This document shows, one piece after another, positions 1 to 10,359 of a DNA stretch of 64,000 nt. Made by a program: the position numbers and the translations under genes. The stretch comes from Paraphoma chrysanthemicola (lineage: Eukaryota > Ascomycota > Dothideomycetes > Pleosporales > Phaeosphaeriaceae): positions 930,001-994,000 of the forward strand of contig JAGMWG010000008.1 in the NCBI GenBank assembly GCA_020744225.1, written 5' to 3'. The stretch's first letter is position 1; each line of letters begins with the position of its first letter. The notes beneath the pieces are model-generated. The model was not told the origin of the DNA and did not search any database. It was given only the letters and a program-made list of their open reading frames with translations.

Positions 1-116
1 GATGATTGAATTACCGCACTGCATGATACGACTAGATTGCGGGGACTACTAAGGCTACTATGGTACTTCAAGAAAAAATGGTCAAATCCCCCACCCACGG
101 TCCCTGGTACTCCTCA

Positions 117-682
117 TTAGCTTCGTGTCCAAAGACTGAATCCGAGCGCGGAACCTACCATAAATACTTGGTCACGAGAGACTATCTTCCATTTTCCACT
201 TGCCTGTGGCGCGAGTTCGTCTATGTACTTGCCCCATGAGGACACTGATCCAGTTTTGTTTCCGGTCCCAAAGAACGTCGCTGTGAAGTAGGTTGTGACT
301 CTTGCGCCGTTTGTTTGGTCCTCAATGTGTTGTGTAGTCAAAGCATGTTGATGGTTGACGTTCGCAAGGCTTCACACGCGGTTCAATCAGCGGCATCTCA
401 ATTACTGTCGAATTGCACGTACCTGGTTCGGAGGAAGTCTTGTATCGCAGGGATACCGTTCAGCAACACTTTCCCGTCTTGACCCGTATAATTGGCTACG
501 ACATCTTCTGTAAATATGTCTCCGAGCGCGCTCAAGTTTTGGTTGTCGATCTCAATCGCATACTTTGCAAGTACGTTCCGAACGGCGAGTGCGCGATCAG
601 CGCTGCCCGGAGCCTCTTGCGAAACAACGAATGAGAGGCATAACAAAAATGCGAAAATGATGCTACGGGCGATTGCAAGCAT
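117..682 (-). CDS. Secreted SnoaL-like (NTF2-fold) protein
   Basis: Two exons, complement(117..369, 423..682), encode 170 aa. The ATG at 682 was chosen because it places a clean signal peptide at the N-terminus (MLAIARS, then a hydrophobic stretch ending near VVSQEA). The intron has donor GTACGT and acceptor GTGTGAAG; joining gives the continuous family-like stretch around NHQHALTTQHI and TTYFTATFFGTG, typical of fungal SnoaL-like domains (cone-shaped alpha+beta barrel). Members of this fold are cyclases, isomerases or small-ligand binders; several fungal ones act in meroterpenoid or polyketide clusters. The signal peptide suggests secretion or entry to the endomembrane system, unlike many cytosolic cluster enzymes. 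It is divergent from the monooxygenase at 1253, and the two probably share a promoter. The exact reaction cannot be read from sequence. Confidence 0.8.
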
Positions 683-1252
683 ATTGGTCAAGATAGACAA
701 TGATTTAGGTTTTCCGGGCTTTCGGTCTCCGGCTGCACAGTAGAAGTACCCGTCAAATATGTCGCTGCCTCTATCACACCGCAACGCAGCCTAATTTTTG
801 GAATGAGGCTTATTCATTCCCAAGCCTTGCTGTCAATATGTGTCGGGTACCGAAGCTAGCTGCAGGCTGAAGGATGGTGGGGACGGTGGCTTAGAACGGC
901 TCGGGACTAATTATAGCGGGATCGCGGGTGGATATCATTAGCGCGTGCACGCTAATAGCTGCGCTGCACTACATTTCAAGAGTGATGCACAATGGGCGAA
1001 CTACGTCGCCAAAGATTGGAGCTGGATTGACAGACCGTATGATTGATGATCAATCAAAGGGCGGGGAGGGGTGCAGGATGCAAACGGGCTAGCGTGCCTG
1101 GCCCGTGCGATGGCAAACACCCGCGCCTCACCCTTGTACAGTTGCCCACTCCACACCTTCAAGAATCGTACATACTTGTATCTGCCTCTCTCGCAATCAT
1201 ATCAGAGCCCACGACAGCTTCCTTTGCACATGAGGTCTCGCTCCAGTGCATT
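683..1252. promoter_or_regulatory. Shared divergent promoter region, SnoaL-like gene / monooxygenase
   Basis: A 570-base gene-free stretch separates the start codons of two divergent genes, so it must hold both promoters. No coding signal is visible. I could not assign a specific regulator site. Confidence 0.5.
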
Positions 1253-3084
1253 ATGAATCCAGATCTTCTTGACGTCGTTGTCATCGGAGCAGGTATGACC
1301 AAATCGGAGTGTCCTTGCACACTCGCTAACCACTTCCAGGCCTCTCCGGCCTTGCAGCTGCACGATTCTATCTTGATGTTCACCCAGAAAAGCACGTCTT
1401 GATATTGGAGAAAGAGCAATCCGTCGGTGGGCCTTGGGGAAGGAGCCGAATATACCCAGGATTCTGGTCCCAAAGCGGCATTCGCATGTCAGGCTTCTCA
1501 GATATTCCTCTGACTGTGCCGCAAGACGCTGAGGTGTTCAACGACATTTTCGAGGCGAAATATGTGACCGATTACTTGGAAAACTATCTCGACAACCATG
1601 TATACTCAGGAACTCCGTTGCGCGAGCGCGTAAGGACAGGTTTCGCTGTCGCAAGAGTCGATAAAGTGCACGATATCTGGACCGTTGAGGGTGCCCTTCT
1701 CGCAGATGGCGTCCAACAACGCTTCAAAACTAAGCGAATCATCATCGCCACCGGCATGACTTCTGCCCCAAGAATGCCGAAGTTCGTGAGGCAGGAGCAG
1801 TTTGGCGGCCCCATATTGCACCAAAAAGATTACGGCCAATTCCTGTCTGAGCGACCATCAGATCACCGAAAAGTCGCCGTGTTAGGTGCCGGCAAGTCCG
1901 CTGCTGATATTGTGTATGGTCTTGTGAAGGCAGGTAACGAGGTCCATTGGATAATCCGGAAGTCTGGCAAGGGCCCGGGTGCTTTCACAAATCCTGCAGA
2001 AAACGCGAAGGGACCTTTCCTTAACGACCCGGAGCTTGCGGCTACTCGACTCTTTGCGACCATGAGTCCATCGTGCTTCAATCAACCAAGTCTCTGGTCC
2101 CGATTCTTGCACAACACCTCTATGGGCGAAAAGATACTCAAGGGCGTATGGAATGGAGCAGATGAAAAATGCAAGCGAATAGGTAATTTCCATGGCCGCG
2201 AAGGGGCACTAGAGGGTTTCGATCAGTTAGAGAGCGATGTGAAGTAAGTTGCAGCGCCTCCGAAACACTGGCAAATGACCATCCCAAACTAATACCTTGA
2301 CAGCTTGTTCTGGTGTACTGGACCGTTCGGTATGATACAGAGACCGGATTTCTGGGACACGGTCGCGAAGAACGTCCATGTTCACCGCAATGATATCGAG
2401 AGTTTGGCGGATCATACGGTCGTTCTCAAAGATGGGCCTGCTCTTCCTATGGATGTCATCGTATGCGCAACTGGCTTCGTCAACGAATTCCCTTTTTTCA
2501 GTGCCGAGCAACGAGCCGCCCTTGGTTTGTCGCACTCCAGATCAGACGACGCAAACGAAAACGACTGGTCGACTCTTGAGGCAGAAGCAGACCAGGAAGT
2601 CCTTGCAAAGTACCCGAAGCTCGCTCTCGCCCCTCAAACAAGTCCGCCTGAACCGCCAACGAAGAGAACACCAAATCGTCTCTACAACTGTATAACGCCA
2701 CTAAACGACCATTCGATTGCATTTGTAGGCAACATCTATGCACCGAATGGTTTCCGCACAGCAGAGGTTCAGGCTATATGGACAACAGCTCTATTCGACG
2801 GATTACTGCAATTACCATCGGAAGATGCCATGCGAAAAGACGTGGCTTGGGTGAATGCTTTCATGAAACGTCGCTATCCAACCCATGGTGCGGGAGGAAA
2901 TTACCTCCAGTATGACATGATGGGCTACATTGATCGGTTACTGCATCAGGTCGGACTTACGTCACATCTGAAGGGATGGTGGACGAATCTGACGTTTCCG
3001 ATGATTGCGAAGGACCTGAATGGTACTACAAAGGAGTACATAGAGAAGTATGCGTCAAAGCGGAAGGGTTCGGAATCTGATTGA
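1253..3084 (+). CDS. Flavin-containing monooxygenase (FMO-type)
   Basis: Three exons, join(1253..1292,1340..2243,2304..3084), 574 aa. The short first exon ends inside the FAD-binding glycine motif; splicing restores VVVIGAGLSGLAAA (about residues 8-21). An FMO fingerprint FGGPILHQKDY (FxGxxxHxxxY) lies near residue 167, a second nucleotide (NADPH) motif VLGAGKSAADI near 194, and the ATGF motif (VIVCATGF) near 369. The fingerprint ends in Y rather than the W of type I Baeyer-Villiger enzymes, so an N- or S-oxygenating FMO or a FMO-like carbon oxidase is more likely. The length fits the family. The enzyme uses NADPH and O2 to oxygenate a small substrate. Next to three P450s and a SnoaL-like gene, a tailoring role in a secondary-metabolite pathway is the natural inference; the substrate is unknown. 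Confidence 0.88.
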
Positions 3085-3856
3085 GTCAGAAACTGGTTAG
3101 CTTCTCTACCAACAACTACTCTGTCACTAAGTCAGTAGCATATGTATAAGAATAGACCAAATGATTAGATCTAGCGGAGGTCACCTTGGCTTCATTAGTG
3201 CCTACATTCTCAGCTTCTGGATGCCCACGCGCAGAATTGCAATCTAGTATCGTCCACACAATCGAAGTTCGTTTGTGCAATCTTCCTGTCACATCTTTGG
3301 CCCCCAAGGTGCCGGCCAGAGGATTACATATGTATTATCGTGCACCACGTGGGGCGATTGGCCTAAACGCAATTGCACGAGAGTCGTGCCGTGCGTACAT
3401 CAGCGACACATCACCGGCTATTGTGGGCAGTACCCACTTTTCGAGCTAGGGAGCCTAGTGGGAGCGTCGGGGCTTATTCCTGCATAAACCTCTAACCAGG
3501 CTGGGAGTCAAGCAGCGCCATCACTCCCAGACAAAGGATCTTTCTTTCATTGTAACTTGTAAGTCGTGCAATCAATGATGGGCTGTCACCGTGTATCTCG
3601 AGCCTAGCTTGCACCGAACATGAGTCGCACGTAAATTTCTCAAGAATTATATATGGACTGGGGCTGTACGTAGCTTGAGCGCTACATGATGTAAGATGAC
3701 ATGGGTATTGAACAACGGCTGGTAAATAACGCAGCCGTGTAATGATACGTTGAGGTAGGAACAGCAAGTGATCAAATTCGGGAACGAGTCGGAGAGATTG
3801 ATTGTGATAACTGAGCATCGGTACTGTAATTAGATATCGATATTGGAATGAGATAA
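3085..3856. other. Intergenic, convergent gene ends
   Basis: A 772-base stretch between the convergent monooxygenase and P450 genes. Only short ORFs without family features are present. It presumably contains the two 3' UTRs; no RNA gene or repeat seen. Confidence 0.5.
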
Positions 3857-5560
3857 TCACGTCTTAACGATTGGCCTCATTCTCAACAACACGTCTCCCC
3901 CGTCCCTGGGCCCCATGATCCCAGTAGTAGGAACTTTTGTCTCCAGCTCTGGAAGCTGACCGTTCCCTTCGATCTCAATCTCCCAGTGCTTAAGCAGCAA
4001 TACTACCACCATCTTGATCTCCTGCTGTGCGATGAACCGTCCTGGACAGTGACTAATACCGCCTCCAAACGGCCTGAAACTTGGATTCTTCGTCAAGTCT
4101 TCCTTACTTGCCATGAACCGCGCTGGCTGGAACTGGTTGCTCGTAGAACCATAGATGGCAGGGTCTAAATGAAGTTCTCGAGTGGGAACCATAACGCGCG
4201 ACTTTGCTGGTAGCTTCTTGCCGCCGATGATGGTGTCGCTGGTGGTGACACGCATAGATGACGAAGCGCTACCGAGTCGGAGGACTTCGTTGACTAGCGA
4301 AGAGAGCGTAGAAGAGTCTGCAAGTGCTTGCAAATCAACGGTTCCGCTCGAGTTGAAAACACTATCGATCTCGTCGAGTGCTTGTTGGTGGAATGCGCGG
4401 TCTTTGAGAAGATGTGCAATAGCCCAGAAACAAGTCTTTGGTGTATTTGTGTTCATACTGCTTGGTTGTTAGCAACGCGCATACTTCTTGCACTCTAAGA
4501 GAAGCCTACACGAATACTAGCATACACAGCACTTTCGCAATGTCTGCATCTGATGTGTCCAAAGCTCTCTGACTCTTGATGAATGTCTTGATGATAAACG
4601 AGGCGTCTTCGCGTGTCTCGTCACCAAGTGCTAAATAATGCTCAATAGCTTTCGCCATCTTGTCTTTTGCTGTGTTCATCTTGGTGGCCTTCGGCCATTT
4701 ATACCACAACTTCCAGTTCTCTTCATCAAAGTGGAGGAATTCCTGCACCAACGACGGCTCGATCCGAAGCAAAACTTTCCCAAAGAAAGTATTCAAAGTG
4801 CTTTCAATAAGCACACGTTGACACAAAGTTAGTAGTGAGACGGTCAGCTCGGCTGCAGAACTGCTCCGTACACTGCTCGTGGGGAGTTGGCCATATTTCA
4901 GCTTTTCGGTGATCTCCTCCAAGAATGCGTTCTGGATATTGCGATACTCATCTCCAGGATGTAGTTGCATCTTCCAGAATTCTTTGTTCAGATCGACCAA
5001 GCATTTCAGCCGCGAATTTCTCGTCCCAAGGGCATGGCTAACGCGATCATCTGCTTCGCTGGTTGGTTTTACGTATGACAAATCCATTGCTTCTTTCGAC
5101 ACTCCAAATGTAATTCCTAGGTCGTACACGACGCTTTCGAACTCGAGAGAAGATGTATTGCGGAAGAATGCTTGGACATCTTCGGGTGCTGTCAGGAAGT
5201 AGAGTTTCTCTCCACCAAGGGTAAGGGCAAACGGTTCACGCGTGTTGCGAAAGTAAAGTCTGGCGCGAGTCAAGAGACTTTGCCCATTGCCGATAAATTC
5301 GAATGCATGACCGAAATCTAAACGTGATCTCAGCTCGTCTACTCAAAAGCTGTGATCAGAAATGTGTTCTTACATGGCAGCCAGTAAGGCAGCTCCCTAG
5401 GAGCATCTCTTCGTGTCAATGGTTTGATTGTGAAAGCCCACAGTCGCCATGCAAGGAGAACAAGCACGGCGGTTGAGGCGGTGCCTAGGGCTATAGACGA
5501 TGGCCGACCAAGTGAAGTGAATACTTGCTCTGTGTACTCAAGTACCTTTGAGAACAACAT
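3857..5560 (-). CDS. Cytochrome P450 (CYP7/CYP8-like fungal class)
   Basis: Three exons, complement(3857..4457, 4510..5317, 5374..5560), 531 aa. An N-terminal membrane anchor (TASTAVLVLLAWRLWAF, about residues 28-45) is followed by the proline-rich hinge WLPYFGHAFEF, re-formed by splicing. The K-helix ExxR is NEVLRLGS, and the heme loop FGGGISHCPG puts the thiolate cysteine near residue 469. The I-helix reads VMNTNTPKTCFW instead of the usual AGxDT; loss of the acid-alcohol pair is known in CYP7 and CYP8 enzymes, some of which do not use classical O2 activation. The exon 2/3 join uses donor GTAGGC and a GCTAAC branch site; alternative acceptors 3 bases apart are possible. Likely ER-membrane monooxygenase or isomerase on a hydrophobic substrate. 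It belongs to the 0-10 kb oxidase block. Confidence 0.88.
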
Positions 5561-6083
5561 TCTCGTCAGGATGGGCAGAGTGTTTTGCGAAAAATTGGTG
5601 CATCGAAAGTTGGAGGCTCAGCCAGCATGAATTGTCGTAACAGACTTTGACAGCGTCAGCATCAGTGGGAGCCTGGCGGCCTCACTCCGGCGTGCGGTCA
5701 AGGTGCCGATCATGCCTGCGTCAGTTGCACAAACGGGATGAGGAAACGGCAGCTGGAAATTGCACCATGAAAGCGCAGTCTGATTATTGAAGGCTAGATA
5801 GTGTGAAGATACGAAGCCGCTTTCAGATATATCGTCCTAGCGTACCTGCATCCCTGACAAGCAGCATAAGCGCCGACCATGGCGCAGCCACCCCGCCGAC
5901 CCCGCGACGCACCCGCACACACCGCCACTAGCCTCTACAGTAGCCTCTAGCCTCTAAGGCTTAATGGGCTTCAATTCCTACAGAACCGCCCCAGTGGGGC
6001 GCGATCATCAATCTTCGGTGTTCGAACACCCAATGGTATTAAATCCCGCTATGCTAAGTACATGCCAAAAACAGCCACCACTG
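5561..6083. other. Promoter side of P450 at 5560; no gene seen
   Basis: A 523-base stretch between the start of one P450 and the stop of the next, both on the minus strand. It should contain the promoter of the first and the 3' UTR of the second. A C-rich tract of clustered ACCCC/CGCACCC motifs lies about 5886-5930. No coding feature is supported. Confidence 0.45.
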
Positions 6084-7887
6084 TCATCGGTCGAATCGTC
6101 TTGCGCGTACCTGGAACTGAAGGTTCGGCCGTGGTATCAGACTGGATCTCCAAGTGAAGTACCGCTTGTCCGGAATGGTCTCCATTCTGAAGTCGTAGCT
6201 TTGTATCAGCTCGATAAGCACCAGCTTGACGATCAACGACGCGTAAAAGCGACCAGGGCTAGAAATAGCATGTCAGCGCATCGGGCCACACATTGTTGCG
6301 CAGAAGGGGAACTTACCATGCCTGTTTTCCAAGGCCCCACATTGGGTAGTCGGGGCTGAGATCAGTGAATTTGGAAGCTTTTTGGGTTCCAGTGTTGTGC
6401 GACATGAACCTGAATGGATCGAAAGTGTCGGGGTTGGGGTAAATGGCGGCGTCTCTGAGCAGAGGTCGCTGAGGAACACAGACCCAGTCTTCAGCCGCCA
6501 CGTGGGTACCATCCTTGAAAGTGAATGGCTGGACTGCTTTCCGGCGGAGGGATATTGATTCGGATGTGTTCAGCCTAGCAGACTCTTTGAGAAAGCTGTC
6601 AAGCAGTTCTAACTTGAGCGGGTCTATGCTACCGTCAGAGGATTGGCTGGCGCTAATTTCTGCGAGTAATTGCTGCTGAAGATGTGGATGTTCACATAGA
6701 TCTAGGATAGCATAGTAGAGAGTCTGTAGCTATTAGTAAGTGGCTAGAATGGGGACGAAGCAGCATACTATCGCAGGCTGGTGCACCGAAGCGAACCAAA
6801 GGGCAAGTGTTTGCTCGACGATTCTTCTGGCGCGATCTGGTACATCTTCTGGGTAGAGATCAATCACATATTGGACATAGTCTTGCTGTGAACAGTAAGC
6901 ATTTGAGCAAGAATGCTGCGTGACCCTCGTACCTGAGTATTCCTTGACACCTCTTTGCCGCATCGAAGACGCTCCTCCACCATTGGCACAAGTTTCGCAA
7001 ACATGTGATTGGAGGCTCTGTGGCCTCGTGTTGCCAGCCAACTTGCTGGTCCTGAAAGTGCACTTGGAACACACCGCAGTACCTCTGCGGCTATGAATAC
7101 ATCACGCGGGTACTGTAAAGCTGCCTCAAGAAATGCTTGGTCTCCCGCTGCTTAAGTCAGTCGCATGTCTTTTATCTAAGACGAAAAGCAACTCACTGAA
7201 ATGGTGACCGTAGAAAGTAAATGTGTTGGCCATGGCGACGACTTTTTGTGTCATAGAGAATATCCCTATCCCAGTCCACGCTGGTTCAAAATTTAGCGAC
7301 GTGAAATCAATCTTATCGAAAAGGGCCATGTACCTCCGGTGGTGCCTGTTCTTCCTGAAAGTGCATCGCGCATTTCAGTAGCAATCAGATTTGTGAGTGG
7401 CTGCTGATATCCTTCTAGCTTCAAAGACAGCTTCCGCAGGATACGTCTCTGCATACCCAATCTGTTGAGCTCGATCCCATTCATGGTATGATGTGGTTGG
7501 AAAACCTGTATTGTGAGCCCAAAGGTCTGGTAATGCTTGCGATACGCTCACCTCTTCGGCAATTTCGACCAAAGAAAGCTGATCCTCATCTGCGCGACTT
7601 ATTTCGTGGATGTGCTCCCGCGAGGAGACCAGGTGGTATTCTCGATATGGTGTCTTAATGCTGAATGGAATCCCCGGTACCTGGCCCCTGGATCAGTCCT
7701 GCTGCTACCTTCCCTTCGAGGATTGATTGCTCACATATCGTTTTGCCAATAGCTGAGGGCCACAAAAGAGCCACTCACATGCGTTCAAACATTGTGTTAT
7801 GTACGATCGGAATCGAGTGACGAAAGGGAAGGCGACACAGGACCCGAGGACCAGGAACCATGTGGAAACGAAGAGATCCTGGAACAT
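6084..7887 (-). CDS. Cytochrome P450 (ent-kaurene oxidase / indole-diterpene P450-like), 8 exons
   Basis: Eight exons, complement(6084..6258, 6317..6729, 6769..6885, 6933..7150, 7197..7280, 7334..7505, 7552..7680, 7735..7887), 486 aa. All seven introns are 39-58 bases, GT-AG, and every phase closes. The start at 7887 gives a terminal membrane anchor (FLVLGSCVAFPFV). Diagnostic pieces are TPYREYHLVSS, VFQPHHTMNG, RRILRKL, the ExxR motif KESARL, a PERF-like DTFDPFRF, and heme loop PMWGLGKQACPGRF with Cys near 429. The first heme-loop Phe is Trp, as is common in this fungal class. Relatives hydroxylate terpenoid and indole-diterpene skeletons, but the substrate here is not readable. The exon 1/2 junction is the least certain (acceptor chosen for phase). 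Confidence 0.85.
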
Positions 7888-8634
7888 GATTTGTTCGGAC
7901 GAGACAACAAACGATATCTGGTGAGTGGATGCGTAGGCATACTGATCTGGGAAAGATGTAGAGTTTATCATGCTTGAAGTCATGATGAATGAAGTCGTTC
8001 ACCACGGGCCCGAAACATTGCTGAGGTACAATCCGCAGTCTATAGTGTATTTTGGGACGGCTGAGTAGTCCCTGCGATAAGATCCTCACCCATGTGCCTG
8101 GCTGAGCACGTCCGATTTGAGACATGCCGAACAAGTGATGGTTTTCCTAACGCTCCGAAGGATGCATTACAGTGCGCGCGGTTCGGGCTGAAAAACTACC
8201 GTTGCCGTCTGTCACTGGATTGTCAAATTTACAACCATGACCAGCTAGGCTGAATCCAAGTTCGAGACATCTGCAATTGTAGCGTGCTATGGTGCCCGGG
8301 AATTGTTGTTCGGACCACGAGCATCCCTGCGTTCTGCCCCACGGCCCGGTGATCATGACAGCCAATTAAAAGAGACGTGACTTGTCGCTGATCACCTATC
8401 ATCAAAGACCGAATGAATGGCTGTAACTCTATGTGGTATGTATGGCTATCTTCGCTATATATGGCTCTACTGTCCAGGGGCTAAGTCGGAAATTATGTCT
8501 ACGATAATCGCGCGAGGCGATGAGTTGCCAAATCTGTGTCCACATCTGGAGAGACCCTAGCGTGACTTTCGCATGATTGTGCGTACATTCGCCCTCATTC
8601 ACCACTATAGATAATGAGGAACATGCCATCGCGC
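7888..8634. other. Intergenic between two minus-strand P450 genes
   Basis: A 747-base stretch holding the promoter of the P450 starting at 7887 and the 3' region of the P450 ending at 8635. Small ORFs here are not family-like. No repeat or RNA gene seen. Confidence 0.45.
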
Positions 8635-10359
8635 TCATCCTTCAACTTTCCGCCGAATGCGCACGTTGAAGTCCCGGTGAAAGAACACGCCGTTACATTG
8701 TCCCGTCCATGGTGACTCAGGCCGCATTACTTCCAGCTCATACTTTCGTATTAGCTATACGAGATTAGCATGACGTTATGCAAGGGTTCCTGAGACTTGC
8801 CTCATAGATGAATTTATACACAATCATGTTTGCCTGAGTGACACCTAGACATTTTGTACCCCCGTAACCGTAGATCAGGCTGTGAATTTTGCGCATCATT
8901 TTCAGTCGTTGCATGTCATCTTCGGCTTCCAACCATCTCTCTGGCTGGTACTTCTCGGGCTGTGAACCAAAGCACTCGTGCCGCAAGAGTGCTTGAGTAT
9001 TGAAACCTATTGCTGTGCCTCCAGGGAGATGAACTCCATCAATCTCGTCGCCTCCTGGCGGAACAATGCGTTCGCGAAGCTGAACGATTGGGGGAACAAG
9101 CCGGAGACCTTCGTCAATGCAAGCCTGAAGATAGGGAAGCTTCACTAGTTCTGCGTAAGACGGTACATCGCCTATCGTGCCGTTATCACGCGCGCTCCTG
9201 AATTCGGCGCGAAGTGTGTTCAAGATACGAGGATTAGTAGTGATGTGGAGAGCAAGGACATTTATCGCCGAGGCGGATGGAAATGCTCCGGTGACGCTGT
9301 AGGATCAGTTAGCATCAGGTGATTATGTTGGCGGGAGCTAATGCACATACATGGCGATGGAAGCTTCTGTCTCGACTTCGTGCTGACTGAGACCGTGCTG
9401 AATCCAGGATCCTAGCATGTCGTTCACCTCCTTCCTGCCGCTCTTGAAACGGTCCTCTATTGTGATTCTCGAATACTACAGGCTGGTCAGATTCAATGGC
9501 ATGTACGAAATTAGTGGAAAACCGACCTTCAAAATGTGGCCTATACCCGGATTGTTTCCTTCGACCAGAAGCAGGCGCGCTTTCAGCCACGGCACACACG
9601 CAATATAGTAAAGGAGACTGAATAGCCAGGCAAACGTTGACAAGTACTGGCCGTATGGAGCTGCTTCCTCAATGCTCTCCCAAAACGCCGTAGCATCTTG
9701 GTCATTGTCCTTGAGATCGAGGCTGCGACTATAGCAGATGTATGCCGCAATCTCAAGAGTCAAAGTCCGGACGCTCCTTGCAAAGTCGAAAATCACACCA
9801 GCTTCGCCCTTTTCTCGCAACTTTGGATCTAAACGTTGTGACCACGCTGCTATCTCACGATCGATGAGGGGCTCAAGGTCAGGGAAATTACGTGTCATGT
9901 AACCCGCCGAAACTTTCGAGCGGAGGGCGTCATGCTTTGCGGTGTCTGTCTCCGATGCAATGCTTGTAAAGTGTGGATCAAGCCGAAGCGAGTCGAACCA
10001 GGAACTGCGCACGTACTTTGAGTGCGGCGCAAGCACTCGCCAGTGAACCTCCGGATCATCGGTTATAAGATGGTTTGGACCAATTCGTGCGAATTTGCCT
10101 GTGCCGAGAGTGTTAAACAGGTGTTGGAAAGAGTACACCGGATGGTGATTTGCAACACGAACGCACCATACGTCTTATTGAGCCCGAGGAATATGTCGTT
10201 GGCTTTCTCGGTTGAGTATGTTTGGGCAAGCCACAGCCGTGTATATGTAGCTAGCCAAGGTCCTCTGAAATTGTGCAGGTGGAAGAAGCGACGGTACAGA
10301 AGCTGTGATGTGCGAATGCAAGCCGCAAGAGCGAACAATAATGACAAAGAGAAGAGCAT
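8635..10359 (-). CDS. Cytochrome P450 (pisatin demethylase-like class)
   Basis: Five exons, complement(8635..8754, 8801..9296, 9351..9475, 9527..10098, 10167..10359), 501 aa. The N-terminal anchor MLFSLSLLFALAACIR is followed by the hinge FRGPWLA. TYGKFARIGPNHL is restored by splicing, DEGLRL carries ExxR, KYQPERW is the PERF region, and the heme loop YGYGGTKCLG puts Cys near 446 (first Phe is Tyr). The last intron (8755..8800) has a GC donor (GAG|GCAAGT) with a GCTAAT branch site and TATAG acceptor; splicing it yields the expected tail ELIRKYELEVMRP. An upstream ATG at 10485 would add 42 residues; I prefer 10359 because the anchor is then terminal. The intron with donor GTCGGT (9476..9526) is also weakly consensus. 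Probable ER-bound oxidase in the same pathway as its neighbours. Confidence 0.86.

Noticed and set aside
2244..2303. Possible early stop in the FMO
   Set aside because: It is an intron: donor GTAAGT and acceptor TTGACAG restore DVNLFWCTGPFG in frame.
6010..6030. Palindrome GTGTTCGAACAC
   Set aside because: A short chance palindrome; no paired copy and no known regulator site.
7281..7333. Apparent frameshift in the second P450
   Set aside because: Explained by a 53-base intron with donor GTACAT, GCTAAAT branch site and acceptor AACCAG.
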